A DNA stretch of 64,000 nt from Candidatus Aalborgicola bjergmarkensis (GTDB taxonomy: Bacteria > Pseudomonadota > Gammaproteobacteria > Burkholderiales > Burkholderiaceae_C): positions 56,464 through 120,463 of the forward strand of contig JADJFE010000015.1 in assembly GCA_016708725.1 (NCBI GenBank), given 5' to 3'. The translations under genes were made by a program, and so were the position numbers. A model generated the notes under the pieces. The model was not told the origin of the DNA and did no database searches. It was given only the letters and a program-made list of their open reading frames with translations. Of the stretch, positions 35,298 to 43,855 are shown piece after piece (within the stretch, counting starts at the first letter, position 1; each line of letters opens with the position of its first letter).

Positions 35298-35325
35298 AAA
35301 GGCCACCTTACGGTGGCCTTTCTTC
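35298..35325. terminator. Bidirectional terminator after groEL
   Basis: AAAGGCCACC-TTAC-GGTGGCCTTT (35298-35321), a 10-bp perfect stem with T-rich flanks on both strands. It lies about 20 bases past the groEL stop. Confidence 0.88.
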
Positions 35326-35340
35326 TTGCACAAAGGGCAA

Positions 35341-36999
35341 TTACATGTCCATGCCGCCCATACCACCCATGCCACCCATGCCGCCGCCGCCCATGCCGCC
35401 AGCGCCTCCGGCACTTTCCGACTTGGGAGATTCTGCCACCATGCATTCGGTGGTCAGCATCAGCGAAGCAACCGATGCGGCGTTTTGCAGCGCGGTGCGT
35501 GTCACCTTGGTTGGGTCAAGAATACCCATTTCAATCATGTCGCCGTAGATTTCATTGGCGGCGTTGAAGCCATAGTTGCCCTTGCCAGCCAGCACGGCGT
35601 TGACCACGACCGAGGCCTCGCCACCAGCGTTGTAGACAATTTCGCGCAAGGGGGCTTCGATGGCCTTGAGCACCAGGGCAATACCGTGGTTCTGGTCGGA
35701 ATTGTCACCCTGGAGGGTGCCAATGGCTTGTTTGGCGCGCAAGTAGGCCACGCCGCCACCAGCCACAATACCTTCCTCCACCGCAGCACGCGTGGCATGC
35801 AGAGCATCTTCCACACGGGCTTTCTTTTCCTTCATTTCGACCTCGGTCGCAGCGCCCACTTTGATGACGGCCACACCGCCAGCCAGCTTGGCCACACGTT
35901 CTTGCAGCTTTTCGCGGTCATAGTCGCTGGTGGCTTCTTCGATTTGCACGCGGATTTGCTTGACGCGGGCTTCGATGTCGGCAGCCGTGCCAGCACCATC
36001 AATGATGATGGTATTTTCCTTGCCGATTTCGATGCGTTTGGCTGTGCCAAGATCGGTCAAGGTCACTTTTTCAAGCGACAGGCCCACTTCTTCCGCGATG
36101 ACCTTGCCACCTGTCAGGATAGCGATGTCTTCCAGCATGGCCTTGCGGCGATCACCAAAGCCGGGAGCCTTGACCGCGCACACCTTCAGGATGCCACGCA
36201 GGGTATTGACCACCAGGGTTGCCAGGGCTTCGCCATCCACATCTTCGGCGACGATGAGCAAGGGGCGCTGGGCCTTGGCTACTTGTTCCAGCACGGGTAA
36301 CAGGTCACGGATGTTGCTGATTTTTTTGTCAAACAGCAGCACAAACGGGTTGTCCAGCATGGACGCCTGCTTTTCAGGATTGTTGATGAAGTAAGGCGAC
36401 AGATAGCCGCGGTCAAACTGCATACCTTCGACGATTTCGAGTTCGTTATCCAGGCTCTTGCCGTCTTCGACGGTGATCACGCCTTCTTTGCCCACTTTGT
36501 CCATGGCATCGGCAATGATCTTGCCGATGGACTCATCCGAGTTGGCGGAAATGGAGCCGACCTGGGCAATTTCCTTGGAGGTCGTGGTGGCTTTGGATGC
36601 CTTCTTGAGTTCATTCACCAGGGCGGTCACGGCCTTGTCGATACCGCGCTTGAGATCCATCGGATTCATGCCAGCGGCCACATACTTCATGCCTTCGTGC
36701 ACGATGGCCTGCGCCAGCACGGTTGCAGTCGTGGTGCCGTCCCCTGCGATGTCGCTGGTCTTGGAAGCCACTTCCTTGACCATTTGTGCACCCATGTTTT
36801 GCAACTTGTCCTTGAGCTCGATTTCCTTGGCCACGGACACGCCGTCCTTGGTCACGGTGGGGGCGCCGAACGAGCGCTCCAGCACCACGTTGCGACCCTT
36901 GGGACCCAAGGTTACCTTGACTGCATTGGCCAGGATATTCACACCCTCGACCATGCGGGCGCGGGCTTCGCCGCCGAAAACTACGTCTTTTGCTGCCAT
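35341..36999 (-). CDS. groEL: 60 kDa chaperonin GroEL
   Basis: 552 residues. Typical start (AAKDVVFGGEARARMVEGVN), the ATP-site GDGTTTATVLAQ (residues 86-97) and a C-terminal Gly-Gly-Met tail. It assists protein folding together with GroES. It is second in the operon after groES (97-base gap, which contains an AGCTATTGAT fragment at 37057-37066). Length and motifs are normal. Confidence 0.98.
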   Translation of the reverse strand: MAAKDVVFGGEARARMVEGVNILANAVKVTLGPKGRNVVLERSFGAPTVTKDGVSVAKEIELKDKLQNMGAQMVKEVASKTSDIAGDGTTTATVLAQAIVHEGMKYVAAGMNPMDLKRGIDKAVTALVNELKKASKATTTSKEIAQVGSISANSDESIGKIIADAMDKVGKEGVITVEDGKSLDNELEIVEGMQFDRGYLSPYFINNPEKQASMLDNPFVLLFDKKISNIRDLLPVLEQVAKAQRPLLIVAEDVDGEALATLVVNTLRGILKVCAVKAPGFGDRRKAMLEDIAILTGGKVIAEEVGLSLEKVTLTDLGTAKRIEIGKENTIIIDGAGTAADIEARVKQIRVQIEEATSDYDREKLQERVAKLAGGVAVIKVGAATEVEMKEKKARVEDALHATRAAVEEGIVAGGGVAYLRAKQAIGTLQGDNSDQNHGIALVLKAIEAPLREIVYNAGGEASVVVNAVLAGKGNYGFNAANEIYGDMIEMGILDPTKVTRTALQNAASVASLMLTTECMVAESPKSESAGGAGGMGGGGMGGMGGMGGMDM

Positions 37000-37096
37000 G
37001 TTTGGCTCCTAAATTAAGTTAAATAAACCGCCAGGGCACGTGAACAGTGCGCGACCAGCTATTGATTTGTGAGGATTTGTGAGTTTGAAGAGTCTC

Positions 37097-37387
37097 TTAC
37101 TTCTCGACCACGGCAAACAGGTCATCTTCTTTCATGACCAGCAGCTCATTGCCATCGACCTTGACGGTCTGGCCGCTGTATTTGCCAAATAGCACGCGAT
37201 CACCGACCTTGACATTCATGGCAAGCAACTCACCCTTGTCATTTTTCTTGCCAGGACCTACGGCCAAGACTTCACCCTGATCGGGTTTTTCTGCAGCGCT
37301 ATCAGGAATAACGATGCCAGAGGCCGTCTTGGTTTCGTTTTCGACACGTTTGACAATGACGCGATCTGCCAGAGGGCGCAGTTTCAT
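37097..37387 (-). CDS. groES: 10 kDa co-chaperonin GroES
   Basis: 96 residues: MKLRPLADRVIVKR start, a mobile loop around residues 20-30 (ETKTASGIVIPDSA) and the EDDLFAVVE end. It caps the GroEL ring. The promoter region carries a perfect CIRCE inverted repeat, so HrcA repression is expected. Confidence 0.98.
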   Translation of the reverse strand: MKLRPLADRVIVKRVENETKTASGIVIPDSAAEKPDQGEVLAVGPGKKNDKGELLAMNVKVGDRVLFGKYSGQTVKVDGNELLVMKEDDLFAVVEK

Positions 37388-37473
37388 AAAAAACTCCTAA
37401 TTTTGGAAACAAAAAACACAGGGTAGGCACAAAGCCAATCCCCTTTACCTTTAGACTTGTGGCGCCAGTGCTG

Positions 37474-37500
37474 TTAGCACTCAGCTCCAACGAGTGCTAA
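37474..37500. promoter_or_regulatory. CIRCE element (HrcA operator) of groESL
   Basis: TTAGCACTC, nine bases, GAGTGCTAA: an exact match to the consensus, 87 bases upstream of groES. Confidence 0.97.
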
Positions 37501-37528
37501 TGATAAGGCATTTTTATGCCATTTCAAG
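37500..37528 (-). promoter_or_regulatory. Candidate sigma-32 heat-shock promoter of groESL
   Basis: On the minus strand CTTGAAA (37522-37528), 13 bases, then CCTTATCAT. This resembles the sigma-32 consensus and lies just upstream of the CIRCE element, giving dual control. Confidence 0.55.
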
Positions 37529-37582
37529 GCTTGAGTTGAAGTTTAGGTACTGGCGCCGACCCAACTTACGGGTTGGGTGGCA

Positions 37583-40500
37583 TTAACTGAGGTGTGGTTG
37601 ACTACCGGAAAAACCAGTGATGTAGGCGTAGCTGGTGCGCGCGTCTTCACCAAGATCGAGTAGGTTGATGTGGCGGCGCTGCCAAGGAGAAAAATCAATA
37701 GCCTCATTTTCCGAGGTCGCACGCGTCACATCGCGCAATACCAACCCCCACTCAGTAAAAACGCGTTGATTGATAGCCCCTTCGATGACAATATGGATGT
37801 CCGTATGGCGTGGATCTGTCTTGATTTTCTCCATCAAAGCCAGTACTGCATCACGGCGACCCTCTATCATCTGCATGAAGTAGCCGTCTTGCGCGATCAG
37901 GCAGCCCGTGATTCCTGCCGCGCGGTTGGCTATGCGAGCCTGCTGCACCAAGGCATCCAGCATCTGTTGCGTGGTCGGCACCACTGCCCGACTTGCATAG
38001 AGCACAAAGTACAACGCCATTTGCTCGGACGCGGATGTGCCACCATATTCGCGTTCCACACATTCGATGAATGCCTGCTCGGTCAGTGGTCGATGAAAAA
38101 AATACCCCTGAATGAAGTCGCAACCCAGGGCGCACAGTTCATCCCGTTGCGCACTGTTTTCAACTCCTTCGGCCACCAGTTTCAACCCCAAAGCACGACC
38201 CAGTCCGATCACGGCACGGATGACCGCGCGATTTTGCGGGCTTTTGTCAATACCATCGACAAATGCACGGTCAATCTTCAGCACATCCACCGGCAAGCGT
38301 GTGAGTTGGGCCAAGGATGAATACCCGGTGCCAAAATCGTCCACCGCCACGCGCAATCCCAGATCGGCCAGGCGGCGCAATACGCGCAGATTGGTTTCGA
38401 CATCGGCCATCAGTGCGGTTTCGGTGACTTCCAGTAAGAGGCGCGCCGGATCGGCACCCGTGCCTTGCAAAATAACGGCAAAATCATCCACCAACGTGAC
38501 AACATCAAGCTGGCGCGCCGACAAGTTGACTGACACATACGGTGCATGCGGCCCCCAGCGCCGACGCCACTCGGTTTCAGCGCGGCAAGCCTGCTGAAAG
38601 ACCCAAGTCCCGATGGGCACAATGGAGCCGGTCATTTCGGCAATCGGAATGAAAACGGCAGGCGACACATCGCCACCCGGTGGATGCCACCGCAACAGCA
38701 GTTCGGCCCCGAGAATGCGCCCACTGTTGGCGGCAACAATCGGTTGAAAACGCACCGACAGCTCGTTATTCTGGATGGCACTGCGCAGTCCTTGGGTAAT
38801 GCTGAGTCGCTGGCGTGCCTGATCTTGCAAGCCTTCGCTGAAAAACTGCCAGCCATCACGGCCTTTTTCCTTGACTGCGTACATGGCGGTGTCCGCATAG
38901 CGCAGCAGATCGTCACAGGAATGGGTACTGCCATTGCCAATGGCTACGCCGATGCTGGCACTCAGCAGCAGCAGCGTACCGTCAAAATCAACCGGCAGGC
39001 GCACAACATCATTGATACGTTCGGCCAATATGGACATGCTCATTGGCTGTTCCACCTGTTCGCACAGAACCACAAACTCGTCACCAGCCAAACGCGCCAC
39101 AGTGTCACCAGGACGGACCTGCTCGATCAGCCGGGCACTGATCGTCTTGAGCAACAGATCGCCTGCCTCGTGTCCGTGGGTGTCGTTAATCAGTTTGAAT
39201 CCGTCGAGGTCGATGAACAACAACGCCACGCTGACACCGCTGCGCCGTGAGCGCTGCAAGGCAAGCGTCAGACGTTCGCGTATGAGCGCGCGGTTGGGCA
39301 AACCGGTCAAGGGGTCGTGTGTGGCACGGCGCGTCAAGTCGTCCTCAGCCTTTTTACGCGCAGTAATATCGCGCAAGGTGACAGCGAGCAGCCATTCCCC
39401 ATCCACACGCACCTTGGCAATCGAGGCCTCGGCCGGAAAGAAGCTGCCATCCTTGCGGTAGCCCATGACTTCGGTGCGCGCAGCCATGGGGCGTTCTACA
39501 TCCTCGCTTTCGACGAATTGACGCAGCAGTTCGGCGTGGCGCTGCCGGAAATGGGGTGGCAGAAGCAAATGTATCGACATGCCAACCAATTCGGTTTCCG
39601 AGTAACCAAACAAGTGGCGGGCACCACGGTTGGCCTCGGTAATGCAGCCTTGCGAATCCGTTGCCAAAATCGCCATGTCGGCAATCGACAGGATGTGCCG
39701 TGCGATGCCCAGTTTGCCACGGGCTGCACCGACTTGCGCCGCCAGCCGGGCAGCCACCTCGGGCGTAGCTGGTGATTCATGCAGTTGTGCCGCCCGCATT
39801 TGTTCTTGGTAACGTTCCGGGATGATCGGATGATTGCGGCCAAAGCGCTCGACGATCAGAAAGCTGCCGTCGGCCTGGCAACGTGACAAATAGGTGTTGA
39901 CGCTGGCGTGATGGGTGTTGCGGTCCATTTCCACCAAACCTTGCGGCCCACAGATACGCACCTGTTCCAGTGCATCGACCAATGCCTCGGTTTCGATGCT
40001 GTCAGCTATTTCGGCGGCGCTGGCGAAGGCATGCACGCAAATGTAGGCCGCCTCGCCAAAGTTGGTCAGCACACCATTGCCCCCTGGCCAGATACCATCG
40101 ACACCGTGGTAACGCGCAAGACGGCGCAGATAGTTCCGATTTTCTGGCGTATCCAGTGACATGAAATACGTGTTGCTGGAATAAAACCCTTCACGCACTG
40201 CGGGCGCAAGTTGGCTGACCATCATTTCGTCATAATGCCCCATGACCACGGCCATGCGGTTTTTCAGCCCCATTTCGGAAAAGCGCTTGAGTAAAATAAT
40301 CTGATCGCTGCCAGCAAAATAAGGCACAAAAACGTCAGCGCCAGAGCGTGCCACCTGTTCCAGCAGACGACCAATGTCAGCCGGATCGGCTCCCATATCC
40401 AGATACTCCTCACCCGCTAGCGTACCCTCACACAGGAGTAGTGCACGCTTGGCGGCGTCGATTGAGCCGCGTGGCCATTCGTAGTTATTGCCAGCAAAGA

Positions 40501-40669
40501 ACATTTTTGGGCCAAACCGTTTGGCCATGAACGGGATCATCCGGTCGATTTGCTGATTCGGCAAAGCGGCAAAATGAAAGAAGTAACGCCCGCTGATGCT
40601 GCCTTCGTAAAAGGAGAAGTTGAGCAATGGAACCCGCCTGGGTTCCGCCACCTGCGTGGCAACCAGCAA
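37583..40669 (-). CDS. PBP-like / PAS / GGDEF / EAL / BLUF c-di-GMP protein, main reading frame
   Basis: This frame gives up to 1028 residues; its true N-terminus lies in the next frame (40670-40967). In order: type-1 periplasmic-binding-like domain (to about residue 300), PAS (about 320-440), GGDEF (about 450-610), EAL (about 630-880), BLUF (about 885-990). The GGDEF site reads AGDEF and is preceded by RPGD, an intact RxxD inhibitory site. The EAL site reads ELL, with catalytic EVTE, DDFGTGYSS, KIDR and EGVE present, so phosphodiesterase activity is likely. The BLUF part keeps the flavin Tyr (VLYASR), Asn (ARIANRAAGITG) and Gln (FMQMIEG). No signal peptide exists, so the binding domain is cytoplasmic. 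It looks like a combined small-molecule and blue-light input to c-di-GMP. Confidence 0.85.
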   Translation of the reverse strand: MLVATQVAEPRRVPLLNFSFYEGSISGRYFFHFAALPNQQIDRMIPFMAKRFGPKMFFAGNNYEWPRGSIDAAKRALLLCEGTLAGEEYLDMGADPADIGRLLEQVARSGADVFVPYFAGSDQIILLKRFSEMGLKNRMAVVMGHYDEMMVSQLAPAVREGFYSSNTYFMSLDTPENRNYLRRLARYHGVDGIWPGGNGVLTNFGEAAYICVHAFASAAEIADSIETEALVDALEQVRICGPQGLVEMDRNTHHASVNTYLSRCQADGSFLIVERFGRNHPIIPERYQEQMRAAQLHESPATPEVAARLAAQVGAARGKLGIARHILSIADMAILATDSQGCITEANRGARHLFGYSETELVGMSIHLLLPPHFRQRHAELLRQFVESEDVERPMAARTEVMGYRKDGSFFPAEASIAKVRVDGEWLLAVTLRDITARKKAEDDLTRRATHDPLTGLPNRALIRERLTLALQRSRRSGVSVALLFIDLDGFKLINDTHGHEAGDLLLKTISARLIEQVRPGDTVARLAGDEFVVLCEQVEQPMSMSILAERINDVVRLPVDFDGTLLLLSASIGVAIGNGSTHSCDDLLRYADTAMYAVKEKGRDGWQFFSEGLQDQARQRLSITQGLRSAIQNNELSVRFQPIVAANSGRILGAELLLRWHPPGGDVSPAVFIPIAEMTGSIVPIGTWVFQQACRAETEWRRRWGPHAPYVSVNLSARQLDVVTLVDDFAVILQGTGADPARLLLEVTETALMADVETNLRVLRRLADLGLRVAVDDFGTGYSSLAQLTRLPVDVLKIDRAFVDGIDKSPQNRAVIRAVIGLGRALGLKLVAEGVENSAQRDELCALGCDFIQGYFFHRPLTEQAFIECVEREYGGTSASEQMALYFVLYASRAVVPTTQQMLDALVQQARIANRAAGITGCLIAQDGYFMQMIEGRRDAVLALMEKIKTDPRHTDIHIVIEGAINQRVFTEWGLVLRDVTRATSENEAIDFSPWQRRHINLLDLGEDARTSYAYITGFSGSQPHLS

Positions 40670-40967
40670 TGCGCGAGTTGGATAGCAGATTGCCGATAAG
40701 GGCTACGCAACCGTGTTCCTCAATCAGGCGTATGGCCGCCGGAACGGCTGTATCGGGGAGGCTGCCGTCATCTTCAATGATGAGTTTCAAGGGGCGTTCA
40801 AGGACTCCACCGCGTTCATTGATTTCGTCGCAAGCGATCTGCGCCGCTCTGACTATTTCTTCGCCGTAGATGGAAACCATCCCGGTGAGCGGCGGCATGA
40901 TTCCAAGATGGATGGCGTGGATGGCATGGATGGCATGGGTGGCGGTCATAGTCGCGGAGTCTATCAA
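40670..40967 (-). pseudogene. Frameshifted N-terminal part of the c-di-GMP protein
   Basis: Residues 1-100 of the binding-protein-like domain (LGIMPPLTGMVSIYGEEIVRA, then ACDEINERGGVLERPLKLI and LIGNLLSNS). They continue logically into ALLVATQVAEP of the main frame. An apparent one-base insertion within GCGCGAG (about 40671-40677) breaks the frame. It may be a true mutation, a sequencing error or a polymorphism. The start could be ATG 40967 or 40949; the N-terminus contains a 9-bp-repeat-encoded Ala-Ile-His stretch. Confidence 0.75.
40911..40946. repeat. 9-bp tandem repeat at the start of the c-di-GMP gene
   Basis: GATGGCGTG, GATGGCATG, GATGGCATG, GGTGGCGGT. On the minus strand it codes for the THAIHAIHAIH run right after the start. 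Confidence 0.9.
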
Positions 40968-40995
40968 AAGGAATAAGGCAGGAAAGTTTTACGCT

Positions 40996-41931
40996 ATGCT
41001 CAGTTGCTTTTGCCACAGCCTTGCGTGCATGAACAGCGAATACAGCGAATTGCCCCAGTCCTTGCCATCATCCGATCCATACCCTGCGCCAGCCTTGCTG
41101 CTGGCAGCGGGTAGGGGGGAGCGTATGCGGCCCCTGACCGATACCACGCCCAAACCCTTGCTGAGCGTTCTGGGCAAACCGCTGATGCAGTGGCCGATGG
41201 AAGCACTGGCACGCGCTGGCGTGCAGCGTCTGGTGGTCAACACAGCATGGCTGGGGTCGCAGATTGCCCAGTGTTTTGGGAGTATTTTCACCCTGAATAG
41301 CCCATGGAATGAGCGAGGACAGCTATCAATAAAAGAGCGTCATTCCCTGCGGATTCACTACTCGCACGAAGGGCAGGATTTCGGTGCGGCATTGGAGACT
41401 GCTGGCGGGATTGCGCGGGCATTGCCACTGCTGTTCCCGCCCTCCGTCGCTGACTCGGGTGCCGGGTCGGACGTTTTTTGGGCGGCGGCCGGCGATGTAT
41501 TCGCACCGGACTTTTCCTTTCCCTCATCCGCCGTGACGCGGTTCATCGCCAGCGGTAAGCTGGCCCACTTGTGGCTGGTCCCCAACCCGGCGCACAATCC
41601 GCGCGGAGATTTTGGCTGGGAGCCAGAGCCAGGGTCTGCCGATGGCATGGGGATGGCGCTAAGTCTACCGCCAGACGATCCGCGCCCGCGCTACACTTTC
41701 AGCACCATTGGTCTGTACCGCAGTGCCTTGTTTGCCACGCCCTGGTGCGATATTCCAGCGGGCAATCCCACTGGCATCAAGGCCGCATTAGCCCCGCTGT
41801 TGCGTCGTGCCATGGCGCATGGGCAAGTCAGTGCAGAAATTTATACTGGACGCTGGATTGATGTTGGCACCCCTGAGCGCCTGGCGCAACTCAATGCGAG
41901 CGCTTCGATTGACCACCCCCCTACTGCGTAA
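40996..41931 (+). CDS. murU: N-acetylmuramate-1-phosphate uridylyltransferase-like (MurU-type)
   Basis: About 311 residues. A nucleotidyltransferase with LLLAAGRGERMRPLTDTTPKPLL (from about residue 35), Asp in AAAGDVFAPDF, and a C-terminal WIDVGTPERLAQL. The best recognised role in relatives is UDP-MurNAc synthesis from MurNAc-1-P in the anhydromuropeptide recycling route with AmgK. ATG 40996 has AGGAAAG upstream; ATG 41029 would remove 11 residues. A degenerate AGCTATCAATAA repeat fragment (41320-41331) encodes part of an unusual loop. Divergent from the c-di-GMP gene and seven bases before the SEC-C gene. Confidence 0.85.
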   Translation: MLSCFCHSLACMNSEYSELPQSLPSSDPYPAPALLLAAGRGERMRPLTDTTPKPLLSVLGKPLMQWPMEALARAGVQRLVVNTAWLGSQIAQCFGSIFTLNSPWNERGQLSIKERHSLRIHYSHEGQDFGAALETAGGIARALPLLFPPSVADSGAGSDVFWAAAGDVFAPDFSFPSSAVTRFIASGKLAHLWLVPNPAHNPRGDFGWEPEPGSADGMGMALSLPPDDPRPRYTFSTIGLYRSALFATPWCDIPAGNPTGIKAALAPLLRRAMAHGQVSAEIYTGRWIDVGTPERLAQLNASASIDHPPTA

Positions 41932-41938
41932 ACACAAC

Positions 41939-43855
41939 ATGCAAACACCCCCCCCCGGATCCTCCGAAGACTTTGAGAAACTCTTGCAACAGGCTGGCGC
42001 ACAATTGCTCGTCAACACGCAGACTACCGCATTTGTTGACTGGTTTGTGTCCCATGCCCCGGAAATAACGCCGCATTTCCTGGCTGGCATGCCCCCTGGA
42101 GGAGAAGAAGACGCGGAGCGTTTGTTGCGCTTTATGGCCATGAACTTGTATGGCGATATGCCCAATCCGGCCAACGCCCTGCAGGCTCCCGGACACATCA
42201 AGCAAAGTCGCAATGACCCTTGCGCGTGTGGATCGGGGAAAAAATACAAGCAATGCTGCGGCACTTTTTCCATACCCGCGCCTTTTGGTCAGCTCAATCT
42301 GCTGCGTTTTGTGCTGGATGCCTACCCGCAAAAGCGTCTGGCCGAAGTTGCACAAAGCAAAGCCGCTATCCATGCCGTTGCCGATACCGCGATACAGTGG
42401 TTGACGGAGGGCAAGGCACAGCGTACCGCCGACTTGCTGGAACCGTATTTTGCTGGCACCGGCCCTTTATCGGTCAAGCTGTCGCCGATTTTCAACGAGT
42501 TGATGGATGCCTGGAGCGAGCTGGGGCAAAACGACAAGCGGCAGAGTCTGGTCCAGGAACTGCAGGTGCGCGGGGATCGTCCGCTCAAAAGCGATGCATT
42601 GCAGCGATTAACCACCATTCTGGCGGATCGGGGTGATTATGCTGCGGCCTGGCACACGTTCAAGGAAGCCAGCGCCTTCAATCCCAATGACCCCGCCCTG
42701 AGCTTTCTCGAAGTTACCGTTCTGGTAAGTGAGGGACGACTGGACGAAGCCAGGACACGCGCCCGGTGGTGGGCCAGTTTTCTGGCTCGGCAGCGCGATC
42801 CTGATCTTGCGCACCCCATCGAGCGCTTGCTGGAAATGGCCGATGACCCGCACTTGGGGCTGCTGCACACCGCCGCCGAGGCCAACCCCGATCTGCAGCG
42901 GCTGCATACCCTGTTTCTGGCAGCGCCACAGCCCAAGGTCCGACATAGTTTTGCCGTGCATACCGAAAAAGACGAGCAGAATGTTCTTCACACGCTAACT
43001 CCCGAATTCAAGCCCGATGCACCATTGGCCAAGCTGGAAAAGCGCTGGAGGAAAACGTTCCACCAGGTCAAACCGATGTTGACTGCTGTGCAAAATGGTG
43101 CCGAAGAAGTCTGGGAAAATGCTGCCGATTGGTTGGACTTGCTGCAGAAACAACCCGATTTGTGGTTCAGCTTTGATGTACTGGACGATCTGGTCATGGC
43201 GCTGGATACCGTCAACTGGGGAGGTGTCACTGAGCGTTTTGTAGTGCCAATGGCCGAGCGTGCGGCCGAGCAATTGCGTCTGACCATCGAATCCGGCAAC
43301 GCTCCCAAACTGGAATGCCGCTGGATGTTCAGAGCACACCGCCCCGTTCTTCGCCCCATTGCCATGCTGGCCTTTGTCTGTAAAGAAAATCAAAATTGGA
43401 CGCGCTTCATGGAGGTCGCCCACTGGCTGGTGCTTGAACTCAATCCCAACGACAACCACGGGCTGCGCACCGATCTGTGCGACGTGTATGCCCGCTTTGC
43501 ACGCTGGCAGGATATATTGAATCTGCAGGGACGCTACCCCGATGACATACAGCCATCCCTGCTGCTTAACGCAGTACTGGCGGCCTACAAGTTACAAGAC
43601 ACGGCCAAAGCGCAGGCGCTGCTATGGGAAGCAAAAAAAAGATGTCCAGCCGCCGTAAAAATGCTGCTGGAAGCCGACCCCAAACCGGTCAAGCCAGATG
43701 ATCAACACGGGGGTATCGTCGTGGGCGGAAAATACGAGGCTTGGCTGTACGTCAGTGAGGTGCGACCATTCTGGCTGGAGCACAAGGCCCTTGACTGGGC
43801 GCGCACGGCGGTGCGTCCCCCCAAAAGAGCACACGGGGAAGGTTCAACACCATGA
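41939..43855 (+). CDS. SEC-C motif protein with TPR-like repeats
   Basis: 638 residues. A SEC-C zinc motif (RNDPCACGSGKKYKQCCG, about residues 90-107), as at the SecA C-terminus, follows an N-terminal domain of about 80 residues. The long C-terminal part is alpha-helical and looks TPR-like (RLTTILADRGDYAAAWHTF, then ILNLQGRYPDDIQPSLLLNA). The start ATG 41939 lies seven bases after murU. It may be a scaffold that binds ribosomes or SecB-like partners; this is inference. The last codons overlap creD by four bases. Confidence 0.75.
   Translation: MQTPPPGSSEDFEKLLQQAGAQLLVNTQTTAFVDWFVSHAPEITPHFLAGMPPGGEEDAERLLRFMAMNLYGDMPNPANALQAPGHIKQSRNDPCACGSGKKYKQCCGTFSIPAPFGQLNLLRFVLDAYPQKRLAEVAQSKAAIHAVADTAIQWLTEGKAQRTADLLEPYFAGTGPLSVKLSPIFNELMDAWSELGQNDKRQSLVQELQVRGDRPLKSDALQRLTTILADRGDYAAAWHTFKEASAFNPNDPALSFLEVTVLVSEGRLDEARTRARWWASFLARQRDPDLAHPIERLLEMADDPHLGLLHTAAEANPDLQRLHTLFLAAPQPKVRHSFAVHTEKDEQNVLHTLTPEFKPDAPLAKLEKRWRKTFHQVKPMLTAVQNGAEEVWENAADWLDLLQKQPDLWFSFDVLDDLVMALDTVNWGGVTERFVVPMAERAAEQLRLTIESGNAPKLECRWMFRAHRPVLRPIAMLAFVCKENQNWTRFMEVAHWLVLELNPNDNHGLRTDLCDVYARFARWQDILNLQGRYPDDIQPSLLLNAVLAAYKLQDTAKAQALLWEAKKRCPAAVKMLLEADPKPVKPDDQHGGIVVGGKYEAWLYVSEVRPFWLEHKALDWARTAVRPPKRAHGEGSTP

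Noticed and set aside
35326..36300. Long open frame (324 codons) antisense to groEL
   Set aside because: It is a shadow frame of the highly conserved groEL gene and its product matches nothing.
40485..40660. C-terminal 58 residues of the 40967 frame as a real protein end
   Set aside because: After SNSRI the sequence loses family similarity, while the other frame continues it; this is post-frameshift read-through.
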